Of a DNA stretch of 27,126 bases, positions 1-4,785 are shown in pieces (the first letter of the stretch is position 1; every line of letters begins with the position of its first letter). The stretch spans positions 1 to 27,126 of the IMG/VR virus record IMGVR_UViG_3300013285_000060. One strand, written 5' to 3'. Both the position numbers and the translations under genes were made by a program. The DNA comes from a virus. The notes beneath the pieces are model-generated. The model was given only the letters and a program-made list of their open reading frames with translations, was not told where the DNA came from and did no database searches.

Positions 1-120
1 ATCGGTAGCTTGGGTTACCGCGCCTTGGGCTGCAACGGAATAACCGATTTCTTGGGATGCGTAACAAGTGGTGAATTCTGGGTCGCTGTATGCAACGCCA
101 ATAGCAACGGAATTAGACAT
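1..120 (-). CDS. 5' part of an unknown, possibly virion-related protein
   Basis: Only the first 40 codons are present; the gene runs off the left edge. The ATG at 120 is preceded by AAGGA at a normal distance, so the start is well supported. The N-terminus (MSNSVAIGVAYSDPEFTTCY...) is rich in small and polar residues and has no basic or nucleic-acid-binding character, which looks more like a structural or fibre protein than an enzyme. That reading is inference from composition only. It is the most distal gene seen in the leftward early operon, after the GroES-like gene, with a 47 bp gap between them. No domain is recognised. Confidence 0.6.
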   Translation of the reverse strand, partial: MSNSVAIGVAYSDPEFTTCYASQEIGYSVAAQGAVTQATD

Positions 121-167
121 GGTAGTTCCTTGAGGTTAGGCCAAATGTGGCTGTACGTTAATTTTAC

Positions 168-425
168 TCATACTTCAACAACGGCGCAAATGTCCGCTTC
201 TTGGATGATCTGGTAGTCCTGGCCATCAACTTTGTGCGTAGGCCAGTTTAGGTAGTCGCCGTTGCCGTATTTTATAAAATCACCAACTTGCGCTTCGTAA
301 ACTTCTGAGCCAATGGCGACCACTGTGCCTTCGTTGAACGGCTCTTTGTTGTTGACGTAAATAATATCCGACAGATTCCGCACCGTGGGTCGGACTAGAA
401 CACGGTCATTCAGCGGTTTGAACAT
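168..425 (-). CDS. GroES-like co-chaperonin (Cpn10)
   Basis: An 85-residue protein with the Cpn10 plan: N-terminal FKPLNDRVLVRP matches the conserved first strand of GroES (PLxDRVxV), a central EGTVVAIG matches RGEVLAVG, then VGDFIKYG matches VGDIVxFxxG, and the C-terminal IIQEADICAVVEV matches the final strand (xxESDILAIVE). GroES is about 95-97 residues; this one is shorter both in the mobile loop (around residues 15-32) and in the roof hairpin. A hydrophobic triad (IIY, about residues 21-23) is kept where GroES uses IVL to bind GroEL. Known phage Cpn10 homologues such as T4 gp31 help fold the major capsid protein inside host GroEL, and a similar role here is inference. Its start overlaps the upstream gene by 20 bp and has only a weak GAAGAA ribosome site, suggesting coupled translation. 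Confidence 0.85.
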   Translation of the reverse strand: MFKPLNDRVLVRPTVRNLSDIIYVNNKEPFNEGTVVAIGSEVYEAQVGDFIKYGNGDYLNWPTHKVDGQDYQIIQEADICAVVEV

Positions 426-663
426 CGGATTTCTTCGTGTATTTGCGCTTTAGGCGAGGCATTACTACGTCTCGTGCTTCATCGGTCAAGATGTTGTATT
501 CCCGCATGATTTTTGGCTGAACTTTGGGTTGACTTGGATTGTGTTGCCCACACCAGTCCGTTTCGTGCTTATTTTGTGTTTCAGGGTAAAGCCTGCACAA
601 CCCCATAATTTGCCGGTTTACGAAATACTCGCAGTTTCCGCATTTGAAATCTTCAGTAACCAT
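406..663 (-). CDS. Small Cys-rich, probably metal-binding protein
   Basis: An 85-residue protein. The first half carries a CxxCxYF...GLCRLYPE...DWCGQH pattern: Cys8, Cys11, a GxCR motif near residue 23 and a DWCGxH near residue 38. Four cysteines plus His suggest one bound Zn or Fe-S centre. The same CxxCxxF/GxCxxxP/DWCG layout occurs in small uncharacterised bacterial and phage proteins. The C-terminal third is Lys/Arg-rich (PRLKRKYTKK), which would suit nucleic-acid or ribosome contact; that is inference. It lies between the Met/Lys-rich peptide gene and the GroES-like gene in the leftward operon. The upstream ribosome site is GGAGG about 10 bases before the ATG, which supports the start. 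The function is unknown. Confidence 0.75.
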   Translation of the reverse strand: MVTEDFKCGNCEYFVNRQIMGLCRLYPETQNKHETDWCGQHNPSQPKVQPKIMREYNILTDEARDVVMPRLKRKYTKKSDVQTAE

Positions 664-726
664 TCAAAACCTCCATTTTTGCTTGGTTAGTAAGCCCTGC
701 CGCCTGCCAGCGGTTTGGGTTTACGC

Positions 727-894
727 TTATTGGGAACACTTCCTGTCATGGACGTAACATACGCCAGATGACTTTCCACCTTCCAATTTTTGATTAACCA
801 TAGGCTTAGCCATAGGTTTTTCCATTTTTTCTTTAGGCATTTCCTTCATTTCGGATTTGCTTTTCATTGGGCTTTCGTATTTTTCATTTTTCAT
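727..894 (-). CDS. Met/Lys/Glu-rich 55-residue peptide
   Basis: A short ORF with a good ribosome site (AGGAAC, about 8 bases before the ATG), starting just after the stop of the ferritin-like gene. The first 38 residues are almost only Met, Lys, Glu, Pro, Ser and Asn, with short repeated units such as EMKEMPKEKMEKPM and AKPMV. The last 17 residues turn to GGKSSGVCYVHDRKCSQ, a C-x3-H-x3-C pattern that could hold a metal ion. Such composition predicts disorder. No family is recognised. Its place in a tightly packed operon, its ribosome site and the lack of an alternative gene in the gap between 663 and 903 support it being real. Confidence 0.6.
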   Translation of the reverse strand: MKNEKYESPMKSKSEMKEMPKEKMEKPMAKPMVNQKLEGGKSSGVCYVHDRKCSQ

Positions 895-902
895 GATTGT
901 TC

Positions 903-1265
903 CTACTTTAAAGTTAAAAGATACAAGGTGGAGTTAATCAAATCTGCAATTTCATCAACAATGTTTTGCAGTTCCGTGTCTTGCGGGATTTCTGCCCGTG
1001 CTTCTTGGACAAATTCTTTCAATTTAGTCAAGTAATCGGTCGGTAATTCTTTTGGCTCATGCAATTCATCAGGGAATTTTTGCATTCTGGTGGCGTACCG
1101 GCCTTGGTAGCTTTCTGCTAATGCGTCCGCAAGGTCAACAATTTTAGGGTAAAACTTGCCCAATGCCTTGTGCGTAGCGTACTCTTTTGTCTGCAAATGC
1201 TGGAAATGCGTAATGGTTCCCGCATGGAATAAGGTAGCCACAAATTGTGAAACTTCTTCGTTCAT
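903..1265 (-). CDS. Ferritin/Dps-like helical protein (DUF5856-type)
   Basis: A 120-residue, all-helical protein. The first helix pair carries a His-rich signature (FHAGTITHFQHLQTKEYATH, residues 13-32) followed by ALGKFYPKIVDLADALAESY. This resembles the H...H...Y...D..E spacing of Dps/ferritin-like helices and the phage family I recall as DUF5856. The assignment rests on pattern recognition, not a search. Dps proteins bind iron and coat DNA; here the job is unknown. There is no Shine-Dalgarno sequence before the ATG (TTCCCTC instead). A TGATATAGT extended -10 element lies 6 bases before the ATG, so the gene may head its own leaderless transcript covering the downstream Met/Lys-rich, Cys-rich and GroES-like genes. 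Confidence 0.65.
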   Translation of the reverse strand: MNEEVSQFVATLFHAGTITHFQHLQTKEYATHKALGKFYPKIVDLADALAESYQGRYATRMQKFPDELHEPKELPTDYLTKLKEFVQEARAEIPQDTELQNIVDEIADLINSTLYLLTLK

Positions 1266-1271
1266 GAGGGA

Positions 1272-1280
1272 ACTATATCA
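1272..1280 (-). promoter_or_regulatory. Candidate extended -10 promoter for the ferritin-like/GroES-like sub-operon
   Basis: On the minus strand the sequence reads TGATATAGT, a TGn plus a near-consensus -10 hexamer (TATAGT). Six bases separate it from the ATG at 1265, so a start seven bases after the hexamer would fall on the A of that ATG. No convincing -35 element is seen, as is usual for extended -10 promoters. The same nonamer occurs before the Cro-like gene at 4684-4692. It overlaps the stop codon of the HNH gene. Confidence 0.45.
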
Positions 1281-1625
1281 AAAAATGGGAACGCTTGCAT
1301 CCGTTATTTCATTGATTGGCACCTTATCGGGCCACTTTTTTGTAGCCAGTAAGACTAAAACCGTGCGCTGGTGGGCCTTAAACCACAAATCTTGCCGTTC
1401 TTCTTTGGTCATGTCGCTGCCTTGGTCTAACGCAGAATGGCAAGCATGGCACAGGCTGGCAATCAGGTTGTCGTCGGCTTTGATAGCCCTTCCCTTGCCA
1501 CCGCCCCAGTTTATGTGCGCCGCGCATACTGTCCCATCTTCTATGCCGCAGTGTTGACAGGGAATTAGCCTTGCCGCTTCCAGCAAGTTTTTGCTTCTGA
1601 CGTACTTGTGTTTGGGAAACATCAT
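1278..1625 (-). CDS. HNH-type nuclease of the YbcO/DUF1364 type
   Basis: A 115-residue protein. Cys23-x2-Cys26, His37 and a C-terminal C-H-x-C-H cluster (Cys59, His60, Cys62, His63) frame an AAHINWGGGKG segment. This matches the layout of phage YbcO-like proteins, which carry a zinc-stabilised HNH/betabetaalpha-metal fold and are found in the nin region of lambdoid phages. Biochemically it would be a small DNA nuclease acting in recombination or genome maturation; the exact substrate is not known. The start ATG overlaps the stop of ninB as ATGA. The C-terminal part (residues 75-115) is not part of the motif and is hydrophobic and basic. Confidence is high for the fold and moderate for activity. 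Confidence 0.8.
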   Translation of the reverse strand: MMFPKHKYVRSKNLLEAARLIPCQHCGIEDGTVCAAHINWGGGKGRAIKADDNLIASLCHACHSALDQGSDMTKEERQDLWFKAHQRTVLVLLATKKWPDKVPINEITDASVPIF

Positions 1626-2017
1626 GCCGAGAATCTCACTCCACGCTCTGCCCCGAATGCTTCCATTAGGGTCTGTAAATCACACATTTCCGCTTTGGTC
1701 ATTTTGCTGGTGGACAGGCCAAGCACTACAAAGCCACCGTCCAAGCCTGGCACTAAGTCCTGTTTTTTTAGTGATGCGGTGAAGACGTGTTTCCAGTCAT
1801 GGGGCGTTAGCTTACGCCCGTACCAGTCCACTTGTTTGCTGATTTCGTCCAACATTGCCCATAACCGAGCATTCTGCTCTAGGCTACGGGTAGACGGCTT
1901 AACCTCAAGCACCATGCGATGCCCAGCCATCAACGCGCTTTTTAACTGAGGCCAAATGCTTTTGGTCATTGCCGTATGCGCTTGGACGGGGTTTATACAT
2001 TCAATTGACAGTTTCAT
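1622..2017 (-). CDS. ninB: NinB-like recombination protein
   Basis: A 131-residue protein, close to the usual NinB length (about 145). The conserved RSLEQNARLWAMLDEIS block and the following WYGRKLTPHDWKHVFTASL block are the hallmark of lambda NinB (Orf), which binds ssDNA and SSB and assists RecBCD-independent recombination in place of RecFOR. The GTDGGFVVLGLSTSKM-type region appears here as PGLDGGFVVLGLSTSKM, and the C-terminus ends in a FGAERGVRF motif that also fits NinB. The ribosome site TTGGAG precedes the ATG. The start overlaps the nuclease gene by 17 bp. The setting between a resolvase-like nuclease and an HNH protein mirrors lambdoid nin regions. Confidence 0.88.
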   Translation of the reverse strand: MKLSIECINPVQAHTAMTKSIWPQLKSALMAGHRMVLEVKPSTRSLEQNARLWAMLDEISKQVDWYGRKLTPHDWKHVFTASLKKQDLVPGLDGGFVVLGLSTSKMTKAEMCDLQTLMEAFGAERGVRFSA

Positions 2018-2279
2018 TTACTACTCCAATCATTCTTAATGCGGCTTCAGGGCCATCAATCCGCGCTAAGGTACTACCAAACCAATTCTCAAAGAAATCG
2101 GCTTGTAGCCCCGTTAAACGCTTTTTAGGGCCATTCTTGATTTCCACCAGAAATGTGTGGCCCTTGTAACCAACAAGTAAATCAACTGGTAGGCCAATAA
2201 TCCAAACGTAAGCCCCTGCTGCCCGTAGTGCGCTTATCACTTGGGCTTGATTACTGTCTACCCTTGCTGCTCTACGCAT
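2001..2279 (-). CDS. Small PD-(D/E)XK nuclease, VRR-NUC-like
   Basis: A 92-residue protein from the ATG at 2279, chosen because a GGAG ribosome site lies upstream and the family start MRRAARVDxN matches. An upstream in-frame ATG at 2318 would add 13 unconserved residues. The core is GLPVDLLVGYKGHTFLVEIK: Asp33 in the P-x-D position, then Glu46-x-Lys48, the PD-(D/E)XK catalytic set seen in VRR-NUC and Holliday-junction-resolvase-like phage proteins. A Gln in GLQADFFENW (near residue 59) fits the family. It probably cuts branched or flap DNA in recombination or replication; that is inference from the family. It overlaps both neighbours, so it sits in a translationally coupled block. Confidence 0.75.
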   Translation of the reverse strand: MRRAARVDSNQAQVISALRAAGAYVWIIGLPVDLLVGYKGHTFLVEIKNGPKKRLTGLQADFFENWFGSTLARIDGPEAALRMIGVVNETVN

Positions 2280-2476
2280 AGTTCCATCTCCGTGATTTCC
2301 CGCATATATTTCCTGCATCTGGCGTCAAAGCCTTTGCCATAGTGCGGTTCAAGGTAAGCAATCTGTTTGGTCAGCCAGACGTTAGCCTTTGGTTTGCCAA
2401 GCAGGTCCACGGTTGCAAAGTAAGACGGGACAAGCATCCTAGCCTCGGCTTTTTCAAGTTGACAGCGGTCACTCAT
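2258..2476 (-). CDS. Unknown 72-residue protein between helicase and nuclease genes
   Basis: The ATG lies inside the last codons of the helicase gene (8 bp overlap), and the stop lies 22 bp inside the nuclease gene, so it is embedded in the operon. The protein is charged and helical, with a WLTKQIAYLEPHYGKGFDARCRKYMREI stretch split by two Cys residues but no recognisable motif. A helper or regulator of the adjacent helicase or nuclease is possible but unsupported. The function is unknown. Confidence 0.6.
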   Translation of the reverse strand: MSDRCQLEKAEARMLVPSYFATVDLLGKPKANVWLTKQIAYLEPHYGKGFDARCRKYMREITEMELCVEQQG

Positions 2477-3428
2477 AGCTGGTCAAAAAATCGCCTGCGT
2501 TGCCCGTAAATTGCCCAGAATCTTTATGCAGCCAGAGTCCAATAAACGGTTCCCCGTCTCCGCTGCCCTCAAAATGGCGTTGCTTTTGACAAATCAACAG
2601 TGAATCAGGCTCCGCTGACAGTTTGCCAAACAATCCATTTTCCCGAAAATCGCGCTCTTTTGGCTTGTTGCGCCAGACCGTAAAGATGTTGTCCACCTGG
2701 TCGCTGATGCTTCCGCTGCCCTTTAAGTCATGTTTATTAGGTATTGCGTCCTCGTTAGACAGCTTGCGAACGTGGTGAACTAAGTGAATGTGAATCTGCA
2801 AGTCCTTGGCTATCGCAAACAGTTCGCCCACCAGCCGCTTCTGGCCATTCATATCATCTTCGTCGCCAACCACTTTCATCAGCGAGTCAATAAAAATGTG
2901 CTTTATGCCCAATTCTTTCGCGCAATAGCGGGTCATGCCAATGACAATCTCCGAGCTGGTCACACCCATTTGGTCGTATATCCACAGCCGGTTATCGCTC
3001 CAGGCGCCAAAACTGTCAAACATTTCGTCCAGTGCCTCAAATCCTTCGTTGTTTTGATATTCCGGTGTGTAAGGGTTTGTCCTTATAAACATCCTATTCA
3101 TCAGTCGGATAGTCTGCACCGGCTTCATTTCAAAAGACGCTATGCAAGTTCTCTCGCCCTGGGCCATCAGGCTCATTGCGATCTGGGCGGTTAGCTGAGA
3201 CTTTCCGTGGCCGTTCTGCCCTGCCCAGACTGTCATTTCTCCAGGTCGGAAGTAGAACGATTCGCGTGTTTTTAGCCAAGGCATGAAAAGTTTGCGCTCC
3301 GTAGCCATCTGGCGCATACGCTCTTTAATGGCCGGTAGGTAGTGGGACGCAGGCTTGACTTTCTGCTTGTTGTCAGTTTCGCGTAGGTATTGCGAAAAGT
3401 CGATTGTGTCGGGGATTAGTTCAGCCAT
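2469..3428 (-). CDS. Replicative DNA helicase, DnaB/T7 gp4 C-terminal (SF4) type
   Basis: A 319-residue RecA-fold ATPase without the DnaB N-terminal collar domain. Walker A is GQNGHGKS (residues 70-77) after a FRPGEMTVWAG strand, the catalytic Glu region is ASFEM (97-101), Walker B is HIFIDSLMK (Asp181), motif H3 is HLVHHVRK (215-222), and motif H4 with the arginine-finger region is DLKGSGSISDQVDNIFTVWRNK split at 234-255. This is the 5'-3' hexameric replicative helicase set. The missing N-terminal domain resembles many phage helicases that work without a primase fusion. The ribosome site GTGGAG is upstream, and the start overlaps the previous gene by 8 bp. Its place just after the YdaU-like initiator fits the initiator-then-helicase order of lambdoid replication modules. 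Confidence 0.92.
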   Translation of the reverse strand: MAELIPDTIDFSQYLRETDNKQKVKPASHYLPAIKERMRQMATERKLFMPWLKTRESFYFRPGEMTVWAGQNGHGKSQLTAQIAMSLMAQGERTCIASFEMKPVQTIRLMNRMFIRTNPYTPEYQNNEGFEALDEMFDSFGAWSDNRLWIYDQMGVTSSEIVIGMTRYCAKELGIKHIFIDSLMKVVGDEDDMNGQKRLVGELFAIAKDLQIHIHLVHHVRKLSNEDAIPNKHDLKGSGSISDQVDNIFTVWRNKPKERDFRENGLFGKLSAEPDSLLICQKQRHFEGSGDGEPFIGLWLHKDSGQFTGNAGDFLTSYE

Positions 3429-3753
3429 GCCATATCTCCACCCATCCTGTCTTTGCTACTTCACCACGCATTTCGGTATGGCTTGCACCCACCCACTTCG
3501 CCCCTGCGTATATACAAGCCGTAAACAGGCGTTTTGCGCGATCTTCTGACGCACTGGTGATGCTCACCCTCATGTTGACCAGAAAGCGCAAATCAAGCCC
3601 TTCTATCGCGTCCCTATGTACACAGACGGTAGGCGTGTCTCCGTTTGTCTGCCAGTTGGTCAATGGGCTAGGAAAGTTAAAGTCGTCCAGGCTAATCATG
3701 GCAGGTGCTAGACCTTGCTGGCGCATTTTAATAATTCCTTCGTGGCCTTTCAT
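3421..3753 (-). CDS. Unknown 110-residue protein in the replication module
   Basis: The ATG at 3753 was chosen because it overlaps the initiator stop as ATGA and has a GGGGGTGAT ribosome site; an upstream in-frame ATG at 3810 is inside the initiator gene. The protein begins MKGHEGIIKMRQQG, then has a conserved-looking TVCVHRDAIEGLDLRFLVNMRVSI core and a C-terminal AGAKWVGASHTEMR...TGWVEIWHG. It resembles a recurrent phage protein family with no assigned function (CVHxD...LDLRFLxxxRV pattern). It occupies the place of the helicase loader (lambda P) between initiator and helicase, but no AAA+ or P-like features are seen, so a loader role is only a positional guess. Confidence 0.65.
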   Translation of the reverse strand: MKGHEGIIKMRQQGLAPAMISLDDFNFPSPLTNWQTNGDTPTVCVHRDAIEGLDLRFLVNMRVSITSASEDRAKRLFTACIYAGAKWVGASHTEMRGEVAKTGWVEIWHG

Positions 3754-4394
3754 ATCACCCCCGCCATTACGTTTGATTGACCAGAGGGCGCATTTTTGCC
3801 TGTCACCCAATCAGCATTAAACGATTGCCAGTTGCGAACTACCGTTTCTTTCAACGCATCTTCCAATGACCATCCTGCTTTTTTTGCTTGTTCAGCAATG
3901 CCTTTGATGACCAATGGCGTAACTGATGCTTTCTTTGCTTTACGGTGCTTGGTGAATTCCTGCCAAACCTCTTGTGAAACGCCGTCAGGCGGTGCAACGC
4001 TAGTTGCTGTATTTATTGGTTTTGGTTTATGGTTTATGGTTGCTATTGGGATAGCATTGGGGAGGGCAATGGGGTGGCTATTGGGTGGGGATTGCCAGCG
4101 TTTAGCCGCCCCACGTTTACCAGCGGCAATCATCTCATGGTAGTTGGCAATTATCTTGTCAGCTTTGGGGTTTATAAACCCTGCGTCTGTGCTAACAAAA
4201 AATTCGTTCAAGATGCTCAAGACTTCTTGTTCGTTGTCCCTCATGCCAATCTGTCTTGCAATTTCTCGTTGCTTTATGGGAACTTCGTGAAGGTAGTAAT
4301 GGTCAAGGAGCCGCCGATAGGCTAAGTCCTCAATCATGTTTAAATGGTGAGTGTGACTCTTGTAGTCCCCAATATGAAAGGGAAAGTAGTGCAT
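3750..4394 (-). CDS. YdaU-like replication initiator (DUF1376)
   Basis: A 214-residue protein from the ATG at 4394, which has AAAGG upstream; a further in-frame ATG at 4436 lacks one and precedes the family start. Residues 1-85 (MHYFPFHIGDYKSHTHHLNM, then LAYRRLLDHYYLHE) are a clear DUF1376 winged-helix domain. A Pro/Ala/Ile linker (about 101-135) follows, then a C-terminal helical domain (WQEFTKHRKAKKA...WSLEDALKETVVRNWQSF) like those that bind the helicase. This is the general plan of lambda O-type initiators. The linker DNA holds a 12-bp tandem repeat array (4042-4088) that is a candidate origin. A repeat cluster lies just upstream at 4406-4453. Confidence 0.85.
   Translation of the reverse strand: MHYFPFHIGDYKSHTHHLNMIEDLAYRRLLDHYYLHEVPIKQREIARQIGMRDNEQEVLSILNEFFVSTDAGFINPKADKIIANYHEMIAAGKRGAAKRWQSPPNSHPIALPNAIPIATINHKPKPINTATSVAPPDGVSQEVWQEFTKHRKAKKASVTPLVIKGIAEQAKKAGWSLEDALKETVVRNWQSFNADWVTGKNAPSGQSNVMAGVI
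4003..4090. other. Candidate replication origin: four 12-bp iterons plus AT-rich DNA inside the initiator gene
   Basis: On the plus strand four near-tandem units begin at 4042 (GCTATTGGGATA), 4054 (GCATTGGGGAGG), 4066 (GCAATGGGGTG) and 4077 (GCTATTGGGTGG). The spacing is 12, 12 and 11 bp. They lie next to an AT-rich run at about 4003-4041 holding two GGTTTAT units. In the protein they encode a tetrapeptide repeat (PPNS, HPIA, LPNA, IPIA) in the interdomain linker. Lambda O has the same arrangement, with its iterons inside the O gene linker beside AT-rich DNA. Origin function is inferred. Confidence 0.5.
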
Positions 4395-4405
4395 GGCGCT
4401 AACCT

Positions 4406-4453
4406 TTATCACGGTTGTTATCACTAGAAAGAACATCGGCAGGACGGTGATAA
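4406..4453 (-). promoter_or_regulatory. TTATCAC/GTGATAA repeat cluster before the initiator
   Basis: The gap between the Cro-like and initiator genes has TTATCAC at 4406-4412 and 4418-4424 (period 12 bp), and the inverted GTGATAA at 4447-4453. In the leftward mRNA the first element can pair with either of the other two. The second alternative abuts the AAAGG ribosome site of the initiator (GTGATAAAGG). Either a protein-binding cluster or alternative hairpins controlling translation would fit. Confidence 0.4.
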
Positions 4454-4469
4454 GTCGTCTTTTCCCCCG

Positions 4470-4676
4470 CTAAAGGTAGCCGTGCCCAAAATCTAACGCT
4501 TCTTTTTCTGCTTTCGCAATAGCTTTTGCAAACTTTAACCGCATCACTTCCTCCCAGCCCTTTGGCACCGCGCCACGTTTGCGCCAGTTGGAGATGACGT
4601 TCTGTTTCAGGTCGAGGATGTAGGCCAAGCGACCAACGCCACCAGCCGATGCGATTGCGATTTCAAGGATTTTCAT
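4470..4676 (-). CDS. Cro-like / YdaS-family helix-turn-helix regulator
   Basis: A 68-residue protein from the ATG at 4676. An upstream in-frame ATG at 4784 would translate the whole control region and is rejected. Residues 10-40 (AGGVGRLAYILDLKQNVISN followed by WRKRGAVPKGW) form the YdaS/Cro-type helix-turn-helix, with the recognition helix around QNVISNWRKRG. The C-terminus is Lys/Ala-rich. YdaS-type proteins act as Cro in many lambdoid prophages and use short palindromic operators. It is the first gene of the leftward operon, 14 bp from one of the two TCACAAATGTGA palindromes, so it is the natural candidate to bind both and balance the two early promoters. There is no Shine-Dalgarno sequence before the ATG, and the -10 placement suggests a leaderless message. 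Confidence 0.8.
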   Translation of the reverse strand: MKILEIAIASAGGVGRLAYILDLKQNVISNWRKRGAVPKGWEEVMRLKFAKAIAKAEKEALDFGHGYL

Positions 4677-4683
4677 GCGGCGC

Positions 4684-4692
4684 ACTATATCA
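4684..4692 (-). promoter_or_regulatory. Leftward early promoter, extended -10
   Basis: The minus strand reads TGATATAGT, the same nonamer as at 1272-1280. Its TGA is shared with the right end of the operator at 4690-4701, so operator occupancy should block RNA polymerase. Seven bases separate the hexamer from the Cro-like ATG. The -35 region is poor. Confidence 0.5.
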
Positions 4693-4701
4693 CAAATGTG
4701 A
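4690..4701. promoter_or_regulatory. Operator palindrome, left copy
   Basis: TCACAAATGTGA, with 5-bp arms TCACA/TGTGA around a 2-bp centre. It is identical to the copy at 4757-4768. It overlaps the extended -10 of the leftward promoter. It is the likely binding site of the Cro-like protein; that is inference. Confidence 0.65.
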
Positions 4702-4746
4702 AGCCGAACATTAAGGAAAGTATTTAAAAAAAAAGTTAAAAAGACC

Positions 4747-4776
4747 TTGAGCAATGTCACAAATGTGATGTAAGAT
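4747..4776 (+). promoter_or_regulatory. Rightward early promoter
   Basis: A -35 of TTGAGC (4747-4752) and a -10 of TAAGAT (4771-4776) are separated by 18 bp, each matching 4 of 6 consensus bases. The spacer contains the second operator palindrome. A start seven bases past the -10 is at 4783, which is the A of an ATG CCC TGA triplet run. The 43-residue gene starts 38 bp later with a strong ribosome site. Confidence 0.55.
4757..4768. promoter_or_regulatory. Operator palindrome, right copy
   Basis: TCACAAATGTGA, exactly the sequence at 4690-4701, 67 bp away start to start. It lies inside the -35/-10 spacer of the rightward promoter, two bases from the -10, a standard repressor-operator position. 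The flanks extend the symmetry weakly (ATG...GAT). Confidence 0.65.
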
Positions 4777-4785
4777 AGCGCCATG

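Noticed and set aside
136-171. An 11-codon ORF (MSKINVQPHLA) overlapping the GroES-like stop as ATGA.
   Set aside because: It is too short to judge, lacks its own ribosome site, and one ATGA overlap can arise by chance.
687-749. A 20-residue Lys/Arg-rich frame (MTGSVPNKRKPKPLAGGRAY) overlapping the end of the Met/Lys-rich gene, perhaps a frameshift extension of it.
   Set aside because: There is no ribosome site before its ATG and no canonical slippery sequence at the frame change, so neither a separate gene nor programmed frameshifting is supported.
2784-3194. A long plus-strand frame inside the helicase gene.
   Set aside because: It is fully antisense to a gene with intact Walker and helicase motifs, has His/Val-rich nonsense-like sequence, and lacks a ribosome site.
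3404-4325. Plus-strand frames antisense to the 110-residue gene and the initiator.
   Set aside because: The opposite strand encodes recognised or well-coupled proteins, and these frames have no recognisable motifs.
4690-4768. CRP/FNR binding sites suggested by TGTGA and TCACA elements.
   Set aside because: The arms are in the opposite order (TCACA-N2-TGTGA) to a CRP site (TGTGA-N6-TCACA), and exact duplication beside both phage promoters fits a phage operator better.
4677-4784. Extension of the Cro-like protein to an upstream in-frame ATG at 4784.
   Set aside because: It would translate through both operators and promoters, giving a Phe/Leu-rich segment with no homology to HTH regulators.
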